From Streptomyces sp. NBC_01197 (GTDB taxonomy: Bacteria > Actinomycetota > Actinomycetes > Streptomycetales > Streptomycetaceae): a stretch of 64,000 bases of DNA. The notes beneath the pieces were generated by a model. The model ran no database searches, was not told the DNA's origin, and saw only the letters and a list, made by a program, of their open reading frames with translations. The translations under genes were made by a program, and so were the position numbers. This document shows, in pieces, positions 40,420 to 49,142 of this stretch. Position 1 is the stretch's first letter. Each line of letters starts with the position of its first letter. The DNA lies in assembly GCF_036010505.1 (NCBI RefSeq), contig NZ_CP108569.1, forward strand, positions 4,320,001-4,384,000, read 5' to 3'.

Positions 40420-42441
40420 ATGAGAACGAAGATGATCACCTCCCTCCTTGTCGCCAACCGCGGCGAGATCGCCTGCCGGGTCTTCCGTACCTGCCGAGCC
40501 CTGGGCATCGCGACCGTGGCCGTCTTCTCCGACGCGGACGCGGACGCGCTGCACGTACGGGAGGCGGACACCGCCGTACGGCTGCCGGGGTCGGCCCCCG
40601 CCGACACCTATCTCCGCGCCGACCTCGTCGTCGCGGCGGCGCTCGCCGCGGGCGCTGACGCCGTCCACCCGGGCTACGGCTTCCTCTCCGAGAACGCCGC
40701 GTTCGCCCGCGCTGTGACCGACGCCGGGCTCACCTGGGTCGGCCCGTCCGCCGACGCCATCGAGGCGATGGCGTCCAAGACCCGCGCCAAGAAACTCATG
40801 GCCGGGGCCGGCGTCCCCCTGCTGGCCCCCGTCGACCCGGACAGCGCCACGGATGATGATCTCCCGCTGCTGCTCAAGGCGGCGGCGGGCGGTGGCGGCC
40901 GGGGTATGCGCGTCGTACGTGAACTCGGCTCGCTGAAGGGCGAGATGACGACCGCCGTCGCTGAGGCGCGGTCCGCATTCGGGGACGGCGAGGTCTTCGC
41001 AGAGCCGTACGTGGAGCGCGGGCGCCATGTCGAGGTGCAGATCATGGCCGACGCGCACGGCACCGTCTGGGCGCTCGGCACCCGGGACTGCTCCCTCCAG
41101 CGCCGCCACCAGAAAGTCATCGAGGAGGCCCCGGCCCCCGCCCTCCCCGACGCCCTGCGCGCCACGCTGCACCAGGCCGCCACCGCCGCCGCCCGAGCGG
41201 TGGAGTACCAGGGGGCGGGGACCGTGGAGTTCCTCGTCGCGGAGAGCGGCGACCGGGCGTACTTCCTGGAGATGAACACCCGGCTCCAGGTCGAACACCC
41301 CGTCACTGAGGCGGTGTTCGGGCTGGACCTGGTAGCGCTCCAGCTCCGTACGGCGGAGGGCGAACCGCTCCCGCCCGGCGGCCCCCCGCCGCCGCGCGGC
41401 CACGCCGTGGAGGCCCGCCTCTACGCGGAGGACCCGGCCGCGGGATGGGCTCCGCAGACCGGCACCCTGCACCGGCTCGACGTGCCAGGCGCCGTCCCGG
41501 AGGCCGGTGCCCCCACCGGTACTCGCCCTGGCGCCCCCGCCGTCCGGCTGGACACCGGGTACACCGGCGGCGACACCATCGGTATCCACTACGACCCGAT
41601 GCTCGCCAAGGTCATCGCCCACGCCCCCACTCGTACCGAGGCGGTGCGCGCCCTCGCGTACGCCCTCGAACGCGCTCGTATCCACGGCCCGGTCACCAAT
41701 CGAGACCTGCTCGTACGGTCCCTGCGCCACCCGGACTTCACCGCGGCCCGGCTCGACACCGGCTTCTACGACCGCCACCTCCCCGGACTCACCGTCCCCG
41801 CCCCCGATCCGCTCGCCGCGCTCGCCGCCGCCCTCGCGGACGCGTCGACAGGATCGGGGGTCCGGACCGGCGGCTGGCGGAACGTACCGTCCCAGCCGCA
41901 GACCAAGACCTACCGCTCCGAGCCGGACGGCGAGGTGTACGAGATCCGCTACCGCCTCACCCGGGACGGGCTGCGCGCCGACGACTTCCCCGGCGTACGG
42001 CTGCACGCCGCCACGCCCCGGCGCGTCTCGCTCGAAGTTGACGGGGTGCTACGCCACTTCGACGTCGAGGTGCACGGCGACCGCGCCCACGTCGGGCCGC
42101 ACACCCTCACCCGGCTGCCCCGCTTCCCCGACCGGGCCGCCCGCACCATGCCGGGCTCGCTGCTCGCCCCGATGCCCGGCACGGTCGTACGGGTCGCCGA
42201 CGGGCTCGCGGCCGGGGACGCCGTCACCGCCGGGCAGCCGCTGATCTGGCTGGAGGCCATGAAGATGGAGCACCGCATCACGGCTCCGGCATCCGGCATC
42301 CTCACCGCACTCCACGCCGCCCCGGCCCGCCAGGTCGAGGTCGGCGCGCTGCTCGCCGTCGTACAGACCGCACAGCCGGACACACAGCCGGACACGCCGC
42401 TGGACACGCAGCCGGACGCACAGGAGGCCCTGGAGTCATGA
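40420..42441 (+). CDS. Acyl-CoA carboxylase biotin-carboxylase/BCCP (alpha) subunit
   Basis: A 673-residue alpha chain. The biotin-carboxylase domain has SLLVANRGEIACRVFRTC, HPGYGFLSENAAFARA, an ATP-grasp loop KAAAGGGGRGMRVV near residue 155 and FLEMNTRLQVEHPVTE. A linker (VQT/BT domain) leads to the C-terminal biotinyl domain with EAMKMEH near 614, the biotinylated Lys. The tail DTQPDTPLDTQPDAQ is a short repeat. ATG 40420 follows GAGG; ATG 40432 is an alternative. It overlaps the acyl-CoA dehydrogenase gene by ATGA. Confidence 0.94.
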   Translation: MRTKMITSLLVANRGEIACRVFRTCRALGIATVAVFSDADADALHVREADTAVRLPGSAPADTYLRADLVVAAALAAGADAVHPGYGFLSENAAFARAVTDAGLTWVGPSADAIEAMASKTRAKKLMAGAGVPLLAPVDPDSATDDDLPLLLKAAAGGGGRGMRVVRELGSLKGEMTTAVAEARSAFGDGEVFAEPYVERGRHVEVQIMADAHGTVWALGTRDCSLQRRHQKVIEEAPAPALPDALRATLHQAATAAARAVEYQGAGTVEFLVAESGDRAYFLEMNTRLQVEHPVTEAVFGLDLVALQLRTAEGEPLPPGGPPPPRGHAVEARLYAEDPAAGWAPQTGTLHRLDVPGAVPEAGAPTGTRPGAPAVRLDTGYTGGDTIGIHYDPMLAKVIAHAPTRTEAVRALAYALERARIHGPVTNRDLLVRSLRHPDFTAARLDTGFYDRHLPGLTVPAPDPLAALAAALADASTGSGVRTGGWRNVPSQPQTKTYRSEPDGEVYEIRYRLTRDGLRADDFPGVRLHAATPRRVSLEVDGVLRHFDVEVHGDRAHVGPHTLTRLPRFPDRAARTMPGSLLAPMPGTVVRVADGLAAGDAVTAGQPLIWLEAMKMEHRITAPASGILTALHAAPARQVEVGALLAVVQTAQPDTQPDTPLDTQPDAQEALES

Positions 42442-43652
42442 GCACTGGCACAAGCACTGGCACTGCCGCAAACCCTGGCCCCGCCGCCGGAACCACCCCC
42501 ACCGGCAACACCCCCATCGAAACGGAGGAGCGCGCGGCCCTGCGCGCCGCCGTAGCGGCCCTAGGCAGGCGTCACGCCGGCGCCAGCCACCGCGACTACG
42601 ACCGAGAGGCCCTCTGGACCGCTGCGGCGAAGCTCGGCTACCTCGGCGTCAGCCTCCCCGAGGAATACGGCGGCGGAGGCGGCGGCATCGCCGAACTCTC
42701 CATAGTTCTGGAGGAGTTGGGCGCCGCGGGCTGCCCGCTCCTGATGATGGTCGTCTCGCCCGCCATCTGCGGTACGGTCATCGCCCGCTTCGGTACGGAA
42801 GCGCAGAAACAGCGGTGGCTCCCCGGCCTCGCGGACGGTTCGCTCACGCTCGCCTTCGGCATCACCGAGCCGGACGCCGGGTCCAACTCCCACCGCATCA
42901 CCACCACCGCCCGCCGGGAGAGCGGCGGAGACTGGCTGCTCACCGGCCGGAAGGTCTTCATATCCGGCGTCGACATGGCCGACGCGACCCTGATCGTCGG
43001 CCGCACCGAGGACGCCCGCACCGGACGCCTCAAGCCCTGCCTCTTCCTCGTCCCCAGGGACGCCCCCGGCTTCCAGCGCACGCAGATCGAGATGGAGATC
43101 CAGGCACCGGAGAAGCAGTTCGAGCTGGTACTCGACGACGTACGGCTGCCCGCCGACGCCCTGGTCGGCAGCGAGGACGCCGGGCTGCTCCAGCTCTTCG
43201 CCGGGCTCAACCCCGAGCGGATCATGACCGCTGCCTTCGCGATCGGGATGGGCCGCTACGCCCTGGCGAAGGCCGTCGACTACGCGAAGACCCGTCAGGT
43301 CTGGAAGGAGCCCATCGGCTCCCACCAGGCCATCGCGCACCCCCTCGCCCAGTCCCACATCGAACTCGAACTCGCCCGGCTGATGATGCAGAAGGCCGCC
43401 GCGCTCTACGACGCGGGCGACGATCCGGGCGCGGGCGAGGCGGCCAACATGGCCAAGTACGCGGCGGGCGAGGCCTGTGTGAAGGCCGTCGACCAGTCCG
43501 TGCACACCCTCGGCGGCAACGGCCTCACCCGCGAGTACGGGCTGGCGGCGCTCATCACCGCGTCCCGGGTGGCCCGGATCGCGCCGGTCAGCCGGGAAAT
43601 GATCCTGAACTTCGTGTCCCACCAGTCCCTGGGTCTCCCCAAGTCCTACTGA
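42438..43652 (+). CDS. Acyl-CoA dehydrogenase lacking the usual catalytic Glu
   Basis: A 404-residue acyl-CoA dehydrogenase. The FAD-binding motifs FGITEPDAGSNSHRI and WLLTGRKVFISGVDMAD are intact, and TLGGNGLTREYGLAAL precedes the active-site loop. There the usual EGTxEI segment with catalytic Glu reads ARIAPVSREMILNF, so the standard base is absent. A Glu at another position, as in isovaleryl-CoA-like enzymes, could serve. The first 25 residues are Thr/Gly/Ala-rich. It lies between carboxylase and CoA ligase, as expected for an atu/liu-type dehydrogenase. Confidence 0.88.
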   Translation: MSTGTSTGTAANPGPAAGTTPTGNTPIETEERAALRAAVAALGRRHAGASHRDYDREALWTAAAKLGYLGVSLPEEYGGGGGGIAELSIVLEELGAAGCPLLMMVVSPAICGTVIARFGTEAQKQRWLPGLADGSLTLAFGITEPDAGSNSHRITTTARRESGGDWLLTGRKVFISGVDMADATLIVGRTEDARTGRLKPCLFLVPRDAPGFQRTQIEMEIQAPEKQFELVLDDVRLPADALVGSEDAGLLQLFAGLNPERIMTAAFAIGMGRYALAKAVDYAKTRQVWKEPIGSHQAIAHPLAQSHIELELARLMMQKAAALYDAGDDPGAGEAANMAKYAAGEACVKAVDQSVHTLGGNGLTREYGLAALITASRVARIAPVSREMILNFVSHQSLGLPKSY

Positions 43653-43731
43653 AAGGCGCGATTCTGGGCCGACCACCTGGGCCCTGCCCGCACCGGGCCC
43701 ACGCACATGTCGCGCGTCGAAGGGGACTGGC

Positions 43732-45372
43732 ATGGTGTTCCACAGCGAGATGGTGTTCCACAACGAGTACGAGGATGTAGCGGTTCTCGACCAGCCCATT
43801 CACGAAGCGGTAATCGGCCGGGCGCACGAGTACGGCGACGCCCCCGCACTGATCGACGCGGTGGACGGCACCACCGTCAGCTACCGCCAACTGGACGCCC
43901 GGCACCGGGCGGTCGCCGCAGGGCTGGCCGCCGCCGGTGTGTGCAAGGGCGATGTCGTCGCCCTGCACAGCCCCAACAGCATCGCCTACCCCGTCGTCTT
44001 CCACGGCGCGAGCCGGGCGGGCGCCACGGTCACCACCGTGCACCCGCTCGCCACGCCGGAGGAGTTCGCCAAACAGATACGGGACTGCGCCGCGCGGTGG
44101 ATCATCACGGTGTCGCGGCTGCTCGACGTGGCCCGCCGGGCGGCCGAACTGGTCGGCGGGGTCGAGGAGATATTCGTCTGCGACCGGGCCGAAGGACACC
44201 GCACGGTGCTCGCCCTGCCGGGGGCCCGGGATCGTCCCCACACCCACACACCCGACGTGGCCGTCCCTATCGACCCCGCTGAGGACATCGCCGTCCTGCC
44301 CTATTCGTCGGGTACCACCGGCACCCCCAAGGGCGTCATGCTCACCCACCGGTCCATCTCCACCAACCTGGCCCAGCTGCACCCGTTCGCCCGGATGGGA
44401 CCCGGGGAGCGGATCCTCGCCGTGCTGCCCTTCTTCCACATCTACGGACTCACCGCCCTGCTCAACGCACCGCTGCGGTACGGCGCGACGGTGGTGGTGC
44501 TGCCACGGTTCGAGCTGGGCCAGTTCCTGGCCGCCATCGAGAAGTACCGCATCAACGGGCTGTACGTGGCCCCGCCGATCGTCCTCGCCCTGGCCAAGCA
44601 TCCGTCCGTCACGCGCTACGACCTGTCGTCGCTGGAGTACATCGTCAGCGCCGCCGCCCCGCTCGACTCGGCTCTGGCCGCCGCCTGTTCGGCCCGGCTC
44701 GGGCTGCCGCCGGTGCGCCAGGCGTACGGGATGACGGAGCTGTCACCCGGTACACACGTCGTGCCCCTCGACGCGGAGAACCCGCCGCCGGGAGCCGTCG
44801 GGAAGCTGTTCCCCAGCACGGAGATGCGCATCCTCTCGCTGGAGGGGCCCGCGCGTGATCTCGGTGCGGGCGAGGAGGGTGAGGTCGCCATCCGCGGGCC
44901 GCAGGTCATGAAGGGCTACCTCGGCAGGCCCGAGGCCACCGCCGGGATGATCGACGAGGACGGCTGGGTGCACACCGGGGACGTCGGCCGGGTGGACGAG
45001 GACGGCTGGCTCTTCATCGTCGACCGGGTCAAGGAACTCATCAAGTACAAGGGCTTCCAGGTGGCCCCCGCCGAACTGGAGGCGCTGCTGCTCACCCACC
45101 CAGCCATCGCCGACGCGGCGGTCATCGGTGTGTACGACGAGGACGGCAACGAGGTGCCCAAGGCATTCGCCGTCCGGCAGGCGGGCGCGCACCTCACGGA
45201 GGAGGAGCTGATGGCGTACGTCGCGGAGCGCGTCGCCCCGTACAAGAAGGTCCGGCGGGCCGAATTCATCGGGGCCGTCCCGCGTGCCACATCGGGGAAG
45301 ATCCTCCGGCGTGAACTGCGCGCACGGGAACGGCGGACCAGCGGCCGGGAGACCAGGGAGCACAGCGCATGA
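43732..45372 (+). CDS. Cinnamate/4-coumarate-type CoA ligase
   Basis: A 546-residue ANL-family acyl-CoA ligase close to plant 4CL-like enzymes. Motifs are LPYSSGTTGTPKGVMLTHRSI, RQAYGMTELSPGTHVVPL, GWLFIVDRVKELIKYKGFQVAPAELE and the catalytic Lys in ATSGKILRRELR. It appears to be the counterpart of the S. coelicolor cinnamate:CoA ligase (ScCCL), which I recall next to these carboxylase and hydratase genes. The first 12 codons are an 18-bp tandem repeat (MVFHSE MVFHNE), so ATG 43732 or 43750 could start. GAAGGGG precedes 43732. It probably activates an aromatic or branched acid for this operon. Confidence 0.91.
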   Translation: MVFHSEMVFHNEYEDVAVLDQPIHEAVIGRAHEYGDAPALIDAVDGTTVSYRQLDARHRAVAAGLAAAGVCKGDVVALHSPNSIAYPVVFHGASRAGATVTTVHPLATPEEFAKQIRDCAARWIITVSRLLDVARRAAELVGGVEEIFVCDRAEGHRTVLALPGARDRPHTHTPDVAVPIDPAEDIAVLPYSSGTTGTPKGVMLTHRSISTNLAQLHPFARMGPGERILAVLPFFHIYGLTALLNAPLRYGATVVVLPRFELGQFLAAIEKYRINGLYVAPPIVLALAKHPSVTRYDLSSLEYIVSAAAPLDSALAAACSARLGLPPVRQAYGMTELSPGTHVVPLDAENPPPGAVGKLFPSTEMRILSLEGPARDLGAGEEGEVAIRGPQVMKGYLGRPEATAGMIDEDGWVHTGDVGRVDEDGWLFIVDRVKELIKYKGFQVAPAELEALLLTHPAIADAAVIGVYDEDGNEVPKAFAVRQAGAHLTEEELMAYVAERVAPYKKVRRAEFIGAVPRATSGKILRRELRARERRTSGRETREHSA

Positions 45373-46181
45373 CGTCCACGACACCCAAGTCGTCCGTGGC
45401 ACCCACGACATCCAATCCACCCATGTCACCCACGTCATCGCCGCCCGGCGTGATCCGGACGGTGCACGACGGCCGGGGGATCACCACCCTGACACTGGAC
45501 GCACCGCAGAGCCGCAACGCGCTCTCCGCACAGCTGGTGGCGGAGCTGGAGCAGGCGCTGTCGGCGGCAGCCGGGGACGACTCCGTACGTGCGGTGGTCC
45601 TCACCCACACCGGGAACACCTTCTGCGCGGGCGCGGACCTCAAGGGGCCGCCGGACCCGGCCGCGTTCGTGGGGCTGATGCGGGCGATCGTCGCGCACCC
45701 ACGGCCCGTGGTCGCCCGCGTCACCGGTCATGTACGGGCCGGCGGACTCGGACTGCTCGGCTCCTGCGACATCGCGATGGCGGGGCCGGCGGCCTCCTTC
45801 GCCTTCACCGAGTCCCGGCTCGGCCTGGCCCCCGCCGTCATCTCGATACCGCTGCTGCCGCGCATGGACGCGCGGGCGGCGGCACGCTACTACCTCACGG
45901 GCGAACGGTTCGACGCCGCCGAAGCCGCCCGTACGGGACTGATCACGGCCACGGCCGACGACGTGGACGCGGCACTCGCGCCAGTCGTGGACGGACTGCG
46001 CAGGGCCTCCCCGCAGGGCCTGGCCGCATCGAAGTCCCTGGTCACCGCTACGGTGCTGGAGAACTTCGACCGCAACACGGAAGACCTCATCGCCCACTCG
46101 GCGGCCCTCTTCGCGTCGGCCCAGGCGCACGAGGGGGTACTGGCCTTCCTCGAACGACGGGATCCCGCATGGGTGTTGTGA
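45369..46181 (+). CDS. Enoyl-CoA hydratase/isomerase
   Basis: A 270-residue crotonase-superfamily protein. The oxyanion-hole motifs are NTFCAGADLKGP and HVRAGGLGLLGSCDIAMAG, and the usual SRLGLAPAVISIPLLPR follows. The classical second Glu position is not obvious, so isomerase or lyase activity is possible. The N-terminal 35 residues are Thr/Ser/Pro-rich low complexity, encoded by short ccacgac/acccatg near-repeats. It overlaps the ligase gene by ATGA and the TetR gene by GTGA. Confidence 0.9.
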   Translation: MTSTTPKSSVAPTTSNPPMSPTSSPPGVIRTVHDGRGITTLTLDAPQSRNALSAQLVAELEQALSAAAGDDSVRAVVLTHTGNTFCAGADLKGPPDPAAFVGLMRAIVAHPRPVVARVTGHVRAGGLGLLGSCDIAMAGPAASFAFTESRLGLAPAVISIPLLPRMDARAAARYYLTGERFDAAEAARTGLITATADDVDAALAPVVDGLRRASPQGLAASKSLVTATVLENFDRNTEDLIAHSAALFASAQAHEGVLAFLERRDPAWVL

Positions 46182-46852
46182 CGGACATGGGCGGCGATCC
46201 GGGCAGTGCCGGCAATCCGGTCGGTGTCGGCGTTCCGGGCAGTGCCGGCAATCAGGTCGGTGTTGGCGATCCGGACCGTACGGGCCGGGGCCCCAAGCAG
46301 GACCGCAGCCGCGCGACCCGGCAGCGCCTGCTGGAAGCAGCGGTCTCCTGCCTTGCCGAACACGGCTGGGCAGGCTCCACCGTCTCCGCCGTCGCGGAAC
46401 GCGCGGGCGTCTCACGGGGCGCGGCGCAGCACCACTTCCCGACCCGCGAGGACCTGTTCACGGCGGCGGTGGAGTACGTGGCCGAGGAGCGCTCGACCGC
46501 CCTGCGTACCCTGCCCCCGCAGGACCGCCGCACCGTGGTGGCGGCCCTGGTCGGTCTCTACACCGGCCCGCTGTTCCGGGCCGCCCTGCACCTGTGGGTG
46601 GCCGCGTCCGACGAACCGCAGCTGCACGCCCGCGTCACGGAACTGGAGGCCCGGGTCGGCCGCGAGTCGCACCGGATCGCCGTACAGCTGCTGCGGGCGG
46701 ACGAGTCGGTGCCCGGCGTACGGGAAACGGTGCAGGGCCTGCTGGACATGGCACGGGGGCTGGGCCTGGCGAACCTGCTCACGGACGACGGGGTGCGCCG
46801 GGAGCGCGTGGTGGAGCAGTGGGGCACCCTGGTGGAAGGGGCGCTGGGGTGA
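46178..46852 (+). CDS. TetR-family regulator ending the atu/liu-like operon
   Basis: A 224-residue TetR regulator. The HTH is LLEAAVSCLAEHGWAGSTVSAVAERAGVSRGAAQHHFPTREDLFTAA (about 48-95); the ligand domain is TetR_C_23-like by its general pattern. GTG 46178 overlaps the hydratase stop by GTGA; ATG 46169 or 46187 are alternatives. The N terminus has two 12-residue repeats (DPGSAGNPVGVG). As the final operon gene it probably autorepresses through the palindrome at 36002-36034 and senses a CoA intermediate. Confidence 0.9.
   Translation: MTDMGGDPGSAGNPVGVGVPGSAGNQVGVGDPDRTGRGPKQDRSRATRQRLLEAAVSCLAEHGWAGSTVSAVAERAGVSRGAAQHHFPTREDLFTAAVEYVAEERSTALRTLPPQDRRTVVAALVGLYTGPLFRAALHLWVAASDEPQLHARVTELEARVGRESHRIAVQLLRADESVPGVRETVQGLLDMARGLGLANLLTDDGVRRERVVEQWGTLVEGALG
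46196..46267 (+). repeat. Two tandem 36-bp units in the TetR N-terminal codons
   Basis: Copies at 46196-46231 and 46232-46267 differ at a few bases and stay in frame, encoding DPGSAGNPVGVG and VPGSAGNQVGVG ahead of the HTH domain. Confidence 0.85.
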
Positions 46853-46885
46853 GAGGGCGCTCGGTGAGCGGGAGTCTTCCCCGGT

Positions 46886-47866
46886 TCAGGTGGCCCTGAG
46901 CAACTCACGGAGGCGGCCCGCGTGAGCCCGGACATCGGGCCCGGCTGGGGAGTCGGGGCGGCCTTCGCCGGGAGACGGCGAGGTCTCCGGGGCGTCGGCC
47001 CGGTGGCAGGGCCGGCACAGACCGTCGGGAAGGGCTTCGGCACGTCCGGGTGTGCCGCAACGGGTGCACTCCACCATCAGGCGCAGGCCAGGGCCGGCGA
47101 CCGGGGCAGCGGGCAGCGCTGGAGGGATCTTGTCGGTGAGACGGCGGCGCACGAAGCCGACCGGTGAGGCGATGTGGGAGGGCAGCCCGGCGGACAGGGC
47201 CCGGGTGAGGTAGTCCGTGTTCACCCCACGCGCCAGCCAGTCGGCGGCCAACCCCTCCAGAGCCGCACAGTCGACGGCGGAGAGCGCCAGCCGGGCGTCG
47301 TTCCGGCCGAGTTGGGCCAGAGCGAGGTAGGCGGGCGAGGGGCTGCTGTCCGGGGCCGGATCCGGGGTCGGCCGTTCCGGGGTGGGCCGTTCCAGGGTCG
47401 GTACGGGCACGACGGGTGCAGACGTCACGGGTGCGGACGGCACCCCTTCTCGTACGTCCTGCTGATCCCGTTCCACGAGGTGGGCGGCCCACCATTCGTT
47501 GTCGCGTGCGGTGCGGGACCAGAAGGTGCGGAAGACCCAGCGGACCTGATCGCCTTCGCCGACGAGACGCCGTACGCGACGGAGATGACCGGCGACCGAC
47601 AGCGCGGTCAGCGCGGTGCTGATGGCCTGCTGTCCGTAGAGCGGAAGTTGTTTGGCGAGGCTCTTTACGTTCATCGCCGCACCCTCGGGCAGATGGTCCA
47701 CGAACCCGGCGATGTAGCGCTCCCGTTCCGGCAGCAACGTGAAGTCGTCGGTGCAACGGGGGAGTTGATTTGGGGCAGAACGTTTGCCGTAGCCGGGCTT
47801 GGCCATCGGGTACGGGCGCGGTGATGCGGGCGCGGACAGGGCAGGGCTAAAGTGCTCGACAGCCAC
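46886..47866 (-). CDS. Winged-helix protein with C-terminal zinc ribbon
   Basis: A 326-residue protein I do not recognise beyond a helix-turn-helix family common in Streptomyces. Residues 40-130 form a MarR-like winged helix (FVDHLPEGAAMNVKSLAKQL, GQQAISTALTALSVAGHLRRVRRL). A Pro-rich linker (TLERPTPERPTPDPAPDS) follows. The C-terminal part has YLALAQLGRNDARLALSAVDC and a CTRCGTPGRAEALPDGLCRPC zinc-ribbon motif. GTG 47866 gives the longest form; ATG 47806 (MAKPGYGK) is an alternative. It is convergent with the TetR gene, 33 bp apart, and single. Confidence 0.75.
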   Translation of the reverse strand: MAVEHFSPALSAPASPRPYPMAKPGYGKRSAPNQLPRCTDDFTLLPERERYIAGFVDHLPEGAAMNVKSLAKQLPLYGQQAISTALTALSVAGHLRRVRRLVGEGDQVRWVFRTFWSRTARDNEWWAAHLVERDQQDVREGVPSAPVTSAPVVPVPTLERPTPERPTPDPAPDSSPSPAYLALAQLGRNDARLALSAVDCAALEGLAADWLARGVNTDYLTRALSAGLPSHIASPVGFVRRRLTDKIPPALPAAPVAGPGLRLMVECTRCGTPGRAEALPDGLCRPCHRADAPETSPSPGEGRPDSPAGPDVRAHAGRLRELLRAT

Positions 47867-48100
47867 GGGATCGCTCTTTCATCCCGAAGCTCGCGTCCCG
47901 ACGCCCGGGTCCCGAAGCTCACATCCGCCAGGAGTCCTCTCCGCGTACGCCCAAAAGAGTGAGGGCGGGGTACCTGAGTCCCGGCACCTGAGTCCCGAGT
48001 CCCGAGGCTCGGGCGGCTCCATCCGCCGACGCCTCGACCGACTCGACCTCTGCTTCCAGACTGATCAGGTCGGCGTACACGGGGGTATGGGCAGTCCGAT
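47867..48100. other. Gap with scattered TCCCGAAGCTC and CTGAGTCCCG repeats
   Basis: No gene is supported. Short direct repeats occur at about 47880-47925 and 47970-48010, including two copies each of TCCCGAAGCTC and CTGAGTCCCG. This probably holds the promoter of the winged-helix gene. Confidence 0.45.
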
Positions 48101-48325
48101 TCAGGTGCCGTTCCGATCGGCCACGGTCACGACGACGTGTCCCACCCGGGTCTCGGCGTCCGTGATCTCGGCGACGGTCCAGTCCCTGATGCCGTCGCGT
48201 ACGCCGTCGATCCTGCGCTCCACCGCAGCCGCACCGAGCCCGGCGGCGGTGTACGAGGCGCGCAGGCGCCGCTCGAAGTCCTGCTGCCAGTTCATGCTGT
48301 CGTCGAGGGCTCTGAATTCCGTCAC
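48101..48325 (-). CDS. Small hypothetical protein, probably leaderless
   Basis: A 74-residue protein of unknown function: MTEFRALDDSMNWQQDFERR, then a helical region RLRASYTAAGLGAAAVERRIDGVRDGIRDW and a beta-like VGHVVVTVADRNGT end. It has codon bias fitting a real gene. TAGTGT at 48332-48337 (minus strand) is a -10 element six bases before GTG 48325, so the mRNA would be leaderless. ATG 48295 is an alternative start. It lies downstream of the TetR gene on the same strand. Confidence 0.6.
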   Translation of the reverse strand: MTEFRALDDSMNWQQDFERRLRASYTAAGLGAAAVERRIDGVRDGIRDWTVAEITDAETRVGHVVVTVADRNGT

Positions 48326-48417
48326 CTGAGCACACTAAGACGTCCTGACAGATTGACGTCGTTGTGGGTGGCCGTTGGTCAACACCTCTGCGGGGCGTCC
48401 CTATTTACTCCTTCCGT

Positions 48418-49041
48418 CTATGCCGACAATGCCTGGCGCCACTGCTCAGCGACAGTACGGCTGAGCCGCTGGGTGTCGACGGCGTCCGAGTCCAACAGGC
48501 GCTGCATTCCGATGCCCCGCAACTGTCCCAGAACCGCCACGGCCACGTCCTGCGGGTCGGTGTCCGCTCCTATCGTGCCGTCCGCGATACCTGCGGCGAC
48601 GTCGTCGCGTAGCTCTGCCCGGAATGCCTCGTCGCGTTCCCGGAAGAGCGAGGAGAGTTCGGAAGCCGTCGACGCCTCGGCCCACAGCAACAGGAACGCC
48701 CGGCTGGCAACTCCGTCGCGGCCGAGTTCACTGACGTAGCCTTCGATCAGGAGTACCAGGCGTTCGAGCCCGGGCGGCAGGTCGCCGGCGCCCGGGACGA
48801 ACCCGCTCTGGATGGACTTCGCCAGCGCATCGAGCAGCGCCTGTTTCGAGCCGAAGTGGTGGGTGACGATTCCCCGGCTGTACCCGGCCCGCTCACCGAC
48901 GCGAGCCAGGGTCACCGCGCGCACTCCGGATTCCACTACCAGCTCCGCGGCCGCCATGAGCAACGCGGCTCTCGTCGCGGTGCGCCGCTGTTCCTGGGTG
49001 CGACGTGCCCTGCGGGCCGGGGTGCGCTGTTCGGACGGCAT
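48418..49041 (-). CDS. TetR-family regulator divergent from a hydrolase
   Basis: A 207-residue TetR regulator. The HTH is MAAAELVVESGVRAVTLARVGERAGYSRGIVTHHFGSKQALLDALAKS (about 27-74), and the C-terminal domain follows the common TetR pattern. The start is ATG 49041 (MPSEQRTPARR); an in-frame extension to 49092 enters the operator. The palindrome at 49072-49095 lies between this gene and the divergent hydrolase, implying autorepression and control of the hydrolase. Confidence 0.91.
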   Translation of the reverse strand: MPSEQRTPARRARRTQEQRRTATRAALLMAAAELVVESGVRAVTLARVGERAGYSRGIVTHHFGSKQALLDALAKSIQSGFVPGAGDLPPGLERLVLLIEGYVSELGRDGVASRAFLLLWAEASTASELSSLFRERDEAFRAELRDDVAAGIADGTIGADTDPQDVAVAVLGQLRGIGMQRLLDSDAVDTQRLSRTVAEQWRQALSA

Positions 49042-49071
49042 GATCGCGAGAATATCGCACACACTGGAACT

Positions 49072-49095
49072 AACTTGCTTGTCGAACAACAAGTT
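49072..49095. promoter_or_regulatory. TetR operator between regulator and hydrolase
   Basis: AACTTG-CTTGTCGAACAA-CAAGTT: an inverted repeat with ACTTG/CAAGT arms and an inner TTGT/ACAA pair, in the 101-bp gap between the divergent genes. Confidence 0.72.
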
Positions 49096-49142
49096 TGTGA
49101 GGATGGGGGGACCTTGCTCGCCATCTGAGCCCCAGGAGCCTC

